24,143 nt of DNA, taken from NCBI RefSeq assembly GCF_000003815.2, contig NC_049992.1, forward strand, positions 16,478,977 through 16,503,119, given 5' to 3'. The stretch's first letter is position 1. Every line of letters begins with the position of its first letter. Shown here piece after piece: positions 20,218 through 24,143 of the stretch. The notes under the pieces were generated by a model. That model was not told where the DNA came from, did no database searches, and saw only the letters and a list, made by a program, of their open reading frames with translations. The position numbers and the translations under genes were made by a program. This DNA comes from Branchiostoma floridae (lineage: Eukaryota > Chordata > Leptocardii > Amphioxiformes > Branchiostomatidae).

Positions 20218-22363
20218 TCACATTGACAAAGCCATATTTTCGAAGCGGTCAGCTTCATCGTAACAGTACACGTCCTGCCCACAGCACTTCTTGTGTCCGA
20301 CAGACCAGTGTTGTATCTGACATTCACGGCTGCAGTAGCGGGTCAGCTTGCACCGGCCACACAGCTTCAGGGTTTTCCTATACAGAAGAAACAGATACCG
20401 GTAAAAGACTGCAGTTCGGGACTTTTTCAAAATTTTCTTTTGTAGCCTTAAAGACTTAAAAGTCAGTTAGAAACGTAAATTCCTTTGGTCAATAACAACA
20501 TTTTATGAACATGGGACGGGTGACAAACGTGTGGTCTTCTCAGACAAAGTAGAGCCGTCAGTAGTAAAACCTACCATTTGCCTGGTTTGCCACACTTGGG
20601 GTTGCAGCATCTCAACAGCTTGGACTTCGTCGCCTCTTCTAAGAGCTTCAAACCCTCCTTGTCACAGCTACAGTCAGGATTTTCCAACTTAGTGGAAGAT
20701 ATAACTCTTTAGGCAAGTACGCTAACCACTGATATGGTCTATTTGATATCTAATTCATGTACTTTTTCAGCAAGCTGTCTAGCCTAGTAGAGGCTAATCT
20801 CCGGGCAGATCCTACGGTAGCATAAGAGAGTATAAAAAGCTGCCAGAGGAGTGAAGCCGACCTAGAAGTGTGTTTGGCTACCAGAGTGGCTGATGACTCC
20901 CTTTGGCCGGCTATACTCCTTGGCCAGCTTAGATACTATCTTAGGCCACTGGTAGATCTGCCTGGAGATTAGTTGGAAGCTAACACTAGGCCACTATCCT
21001 GATAAAAATCACGCTCCTAGCGACCGTATAGTATAGTATAGTATAGTATAGCATAGCATAGTAGAGTATAGTATAGTATAGTATAGCATAGCATAGTAGA
21101 GTAGAGTAGAGTAGAGTAGAGTAGAGTAGAGTAGAGTAGGTAGAGTAGGTAGTTTAAATGATTTGAGATTCTCATATTTTTATGACATCAGGGCTCTTAC
21201 GTGTGGATCTAAACAGTACTACATGTAGTATAAAACATTGAACACTTGCCCATTGTCTGAGAAAATCAGGCCTTGCTCCAAGCTCAATCAGTCGCCGAGC
21301 TGTGCCGACTTCTTGGTATTCAAATGCAAACATGAGTGGTGTGTAGTCCCAGTGGTCCCGTATGTCTACTGTTGCACCATGCTGCACCAGTAAGTCTACT
21401 ATCTCTGTGTATCCTAGCTTAGATTTGCGAGACAAGAAATACACGTCAATCAAACGTTGCCTTACATGAAGTAATATGCAATGTAAACACATGTACTTGT
21501 ATTAAGTTATAGATTATGTATAATTCACGACCTTCCTGTATGACCTAAAATTTTCAAAATCATTGTGAATATCCTTTTATTGTGAGCCAGCAAGTCCACC
21601 ACTTCTGTTCACCTTACATAGGATTTGGCACACAATACTAGTAGATAGATTCATATCAAGCAAAGATAATGCCTTCTACGAATAAATATACACATAATAC
21701 AGCGTAATGTAAGTTATGTACAATGTATCTATAATCACACGTGTGAAATGTAAAGACTTCTGGACCGGCGTCGTTCTTTTGTGGGGGGTGGGGGTGCATA
21801 CTTTTAAAGCTAAAAGCACAACCCGCCGTACGTGCAGTTTGTCCGTGTGTTTTTTGGGAGGCCACGTCAGCCACGTATTTCTGAAAGACTGTACAGGGCA
21901 GGCGCGTCGTCCATACTGGCACGTACGGAGGGTGAATCCGCAGCCCGATGGCACACACAGTTTTGCCCGCACTTTAAGTTCTACAGCCGCGTGTCTGCGT
22001 GCTCCAAAATCCGTCGGATTCCCTACGAGTTCGTACGGAGGCGTTACTTACCACTTACGGATCCCAAAAGATTGCCCACGTTTTGGCACGTAGACAACGC
22101 GTATTTGCACGTACGGTGGGTTGTGTCCTTAGCTTAAGCTGTTAGTAATATTAGGCCTTCGTCTTCTGTTTACCTACCTTTGAGCGCTGCTACATGAAGA
22201 GGTGGAAGTGAACCAAATCTTTGCACCACAGACGCCCCCTCGCAGAGCAGCAGTCTCACTACGTCTACATGCCCATCTCTGGTAGCGTTGAACAGTGCCG
22301 TGCCAGTGCTTGTGATACGGTTTCCCGGCTGTTTGAAGCCTGGTTTGTAGTTAATGTCTGCAC
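20218..22363 (-). CDS. Ankyrin-repeat and MYND zinc-finger protein, 3' part (four exons)
   Basis: The exons on the minus strand are 22363-22178, 21413-21246 (or to 21201), 20704-20575 (or from 20687) and 20377-20218, with stop TGA at 20220-20218. The first two join exactly at AAAG|GTAGGT and CTAG|GA to give HVAALKGYTEIVDLLVQHGA, a classic ankyrin sequence. Before it come GADINY and GTALFNATRDGHVDVVRLLL; after it, DYTPLMFAFE and RRLIELGA. The last two exons join in phase 2 through a W codon to give one MYND finger: CNPKC, LCGRC, RYCSREC and HWSVGHKKCC. Ankyrin repeats bind proteins and MYND fingers bind proline-rich partners, so an adaptor or scaffold role is likely, but the exact function is unknown. 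The 5' exons were not found in the window. The junction between the second and third exons is the weakest part; only the 20704 acceptor keeps phase. No disabling change was seen. Confidence 0.82.
20778..21000. mobile_element. Foldback (MITE-like) element in an ANK-MYND intron
   Basis: The left arm near 20793 reads CTAATCTCCGGGCAGATC. The right arm near 20965-20982 is its reverse complement with one mismatch (GATCTGCCTGGAGATTAG). Pairing continues outward through GCCTAGT and inward through ATAAGA-AGTAT and AAGCTG, giving imperfect arms of about 70-75 bases around a short middle. No transposase frame and no clear target-site duplication are visible. Confidence 0.65.
21026..21152. repeat. Pentanucleotide microsatellite (TATAG)n then (TAGAG)n
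   Basis: A run of GTATA units with GCATA interruptions changes into pure GTAGA units. It lies directly beside the foldback element, in the intron between the ankyrin and MYND exons. Confidence 0.95.
21808..22133. mobile_element. TTAA-flanked element with inverted ends, in an ANK-MYND intron
   Basis: CACAACCCGCCGTACGTGCA at 21817-21836 pairs with 22106-22125 at 19 of 20 positions. The match extends outward through AGCTAA, reaching TTAA on both sides (21804-21807 and 22134-22137). The 326-bp size, the ends and the TTAA flanks fit a non-autonomous DNA transposon with piggyBac-like target choice, although piggyBac ends usually begin CCC. Inside, CGTACGG recurs several times. The overlapping frames (about 21656-22137, both strands) are read as chance within the element. 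Confidence 0.6.
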
Positions 22364-22690
22364 CTGCATTTGGTGATCCATGATTCAATTAAAAGAGTCA
22401 AGTAAGAGATGTTATGACGTTGACATGATTTTGCAAGGAAGTCAAACAAATACCGACACATGTAGTAGTATCAAGGAGGTTAAAATATTACATGACAAGT
22501 ACATACGACATGTTTCCTTTTTTGTATAATGTAGCTCAAAACTTTTATCAGCACAGGGCTGTTGTGATTATTTACTTTAATCAAAACTGCCCCATCCGTC
22601 TATGCTGAGACTTAAGATCAGAAAGGATTTCTATAATACAGTGTACACTTGTGAAAAGACACACGTGCACGTACAAGAGCTTGATAGCAG
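22364..22690. other. Intron or 5' flank of the ANK-MYND gene, nothing recognised
   Basis: The acceptor for the first visible ankyrin exon (AATGCAG|GTGCAGAC) sits at its right-hand edge, so this is read as intron of that gene. No further ankyrin exon was recognised here or to the right. Confidence 0.5.
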
Positions 22691-22799
22691 GGAATTTGTT
22701 AACTTGGGCAACGATCGCAAGGAAAAACGTAATACATCTATCTGCGCAGAGAAATGTATTAGGTTTTCCTTGCAATCGTTTCCCCAGCTAGGAATTTGT
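22691..22799. mobile_element. 91-bp near-palindromic MITE with 9-bp target-site duplication
   Basis: GGAATTTGT occurs at 22691-22699 and again at 22791-22799. The 91 bases between fold back on themselves: TAACTTGGGCAACGATCGCA on the left pairs with the reverse of TTGCAATCGTTTCCCCAGCTA on the right with few mismatches. The centre is a perfect palindrome TCTGCGCAGA. A 9-bp duplication is typical of Mutator-like elements. There is no coding capacity; frames on both strands across it are artefacts of the palindrome. Confidence 0.72.
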
Positions 22800-23326
22800 G
22801 AATGAATGAATGAAGACCTTTTTTGTACATTTTTGAGCTGCGTTAAACAATGCGCCCTAACTTGCCCCACTTTTGGAATTTGCTCTCTTCCGAAGATGGT
22901 GACCAATTTAGACAAACATAGATCAAAATTATAATCTTATGATATATTAGCTTTCTTTTGACAGTAGAATTGTGATTGTGTGTGCTTCTTGTCTCCCACG
23001 AGGAGGGCTACATCTTTCACAATCCAGGTCGTGTTTTCATGGGAAATGGGCGAAATACACTGAATGCGGCGGCCCGACTAACAAAATCATTACGAAAAAC
23101 GACAACGCCAAAAAAACTCTGTTTACGTATTGGGAAACATATTCGACATCAGTCTGTGAAGTTTCATATTTATAGACGGTATAAATCATTTGTTAGAGTA
23201 ATATTTTTGACCTGGGAGAACGGCCATCGAAACATTTTTTGAGCCGGGGGAGGGCCATTGAAAAAAAATGCCTTAGGGGCCTTAAAAATACAAGGAAAAT
23301 GTGCCCCTGAAATGCATGAAATGAAG
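22800..23326. other. Non-coding, nothing recognised
   Basis: It begins with a short GAAT tetranucleotide run (about 22799-22813). The frames at 22972-23175 and 22976-23242 (+) have no recognisable domain. No ankyrin exon is seen on the minus strand. Confidence 0.45.
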
Positions 23327-23760
23327 TTTCAGGTGGTCAAGATTTCAATTTTCTCTGGACGTCCCTGGCGACGGCTTGCGCCTCCGGCGCCCACGACGCT
23401 CCGGCGCTCGTCGCCATAAAAAATATTCTCCTCTGACAGAAATGTCATTACATTTAGCATAGTCTACCAGCAAAGTTTATCTCCCAAAGTGCAGAAAATC
23501 CTTTTTCAGAGGGTTCAAACTTTTACATTTTTCTCCAGACCTACCTTACGACGGCTCGTGCGCTCGAAGTCGTGAAAATACGTTGGGGGCGTCGTCGCCC
23601 TCAATAATATTAGCTAAAATTCCTGTGAAATTCTACCAGAAAGGCTATTAAACTTAGCTTAGTCTGCCAGCAAATTTGTCCAACAAAAGTTAGATCGTTT
23701 CAGATAGTCAAGATTTCAAAATTTTCCCGGGTGAGCATGCCCCCGGACCCCCTAGGATTA
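23327..23760. repeat. Degenerate tandem repeat of about 180-195 bp with GC-rich hairpins
   Basis: TTTCAG followed by GGTGGTCAAGATTTCAA, AGGGTTCAAAC or ATAGTCAAGATTTCAAA recurs at 23327, 23504 and 23698. Each is followed by CTCTGGAC, CTCCAGAC or CCCGGGTG. Two units then hold a GACGGCT...CGTCG block; the first forms a hairpin with GGCGACG (23367) and CGTCGCC (23409) arms. Shared AGTCTACCAGCAAA / AGTCTGCCAGCAAA segments precede units two and three. It could be an old transposon-derived repeat; the family is not recognised. Confidence 0.65.
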
Positions 23761-24143
23761 CGTCAATATAGTTCGCCCTCCACATAAGAAATTTGCTGCA
23801 GCCGCCTCTGTCGTGTAATTCCATGTTCGCACGAAGTTTACGAAGACTATACAAACTAAAATTGGTATCAATATCAATCCTGTGTGCATCGGTTCTTTAT
23901 AAACGGAATGGTTCACGGACGGCAATAGGATAAAACATTACGATGTTTACTTTCGTGACAGCGGGCTCACTGCTGCGTGCATATGATCGACGTAATCATG
24001 CATATGATGGCGCGAAACTTTTTCTGCAAGTTTGTTGGTTGGCCGAAATAACTCCCGTTTTGGAATGATTACAGCAGTATTGAAGCGGTTTTCGTCAGGA
24101 TATCGCTAAAATGTACTCAAGTCTCTTCCAAGTAGAACATTGA
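23761..24143. other. Non-coding, nothing recognised
   Basis: The only notable detail is a direct repeat TGCATATGAT at 23978-23987 and 23999-24008. No gene or RNA was identified. Confidence 0.4.

Noticed and set aside
21656-22137. Frames of about 100-125 codons on both strands
   Set aside because: They fall largely in the TTAA-flanked element in an intron, and composition bias explains the open frames.
22581-22915. Coding frames on both strands
   Set aside because: The similar-looking peptides on opposite strands are produced by the palindrome at 22700-22790.

Overview
This window is eukaryotic, animal DNA. The best guess is a cephalochordate (amphioxus, Branchiostoma). The reasons are a FoxE-class forkhead gene with amphioxus-like FoxE sequence, compact GC-rich coding exons with short GT-AG introns in AT-rich surroundings, an ankyrin-MYND gene, and several small foldback or MITE-like elements in introns and spacers. 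The species call is an inference from family knowledge; the gene classes are read directly from the sequence.

Layout. 1-362 (+): the last coding exon of one FoxE copy, whose upstream exons lie left of the window. 363-2757: its 3' UTR and a spacer. 2758-4491 (-): a complete second FoxE gene of three coding exons joining in frame to 402 residues, with a probable extra intron directly before the ATG. The two genes point at each other, tail to tail. Their last exons are almost identical up to the stop codon, then look unrelated. 4492-6215: non-coding DNA upstream of FoxE, with a small CCAAT hairpin.

6316-16265: about 10 kb of tandem repeats. A 206-bp family (just over two copies) is fused without spacer to a large array of a 183-bp satellite (about 50 monomers visible). 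The array is broken by two 100-N assembly gaps, and a third 100-N gap precedes the 206-bp copies, so the true length is unknown. The satellite has structure above the monomer: an alternating two-unit block, homogenised runs and diagnostic variants recurring at multiples of the monomer.

16266-20000: mostly unique non-coding DNA with a CA microsatellite and a short element with perfect 20-bp inverted ends. 20218-22363 (-): the 3' part of an ankyrin-repeat plus MYND zinc-finger gene. Four exons can be seen and their phases agree; an intron splits the MYND finger. Two of its introns carry mobile-element-like inverted repeats and one also carries a pentanucleotide microsatellite. 22364-24143: non-coding, with a near-palindromic 91-bp element between perfect 9-bp direct repeats, and a degenerate GC-hairpin tandem repeat.

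The FoxE genes (transcription factors) and the ANK-MYND gene (a probable scaffold or adaptor) show no sign of working together; they are simply neighbours across a satellite. I see no convincing new multi-gene system. The most noteworthy structures are the inverted FoxE pair with coding-limited identity, the two-family satellite with its higher-order pattern, and the small foldback elements.
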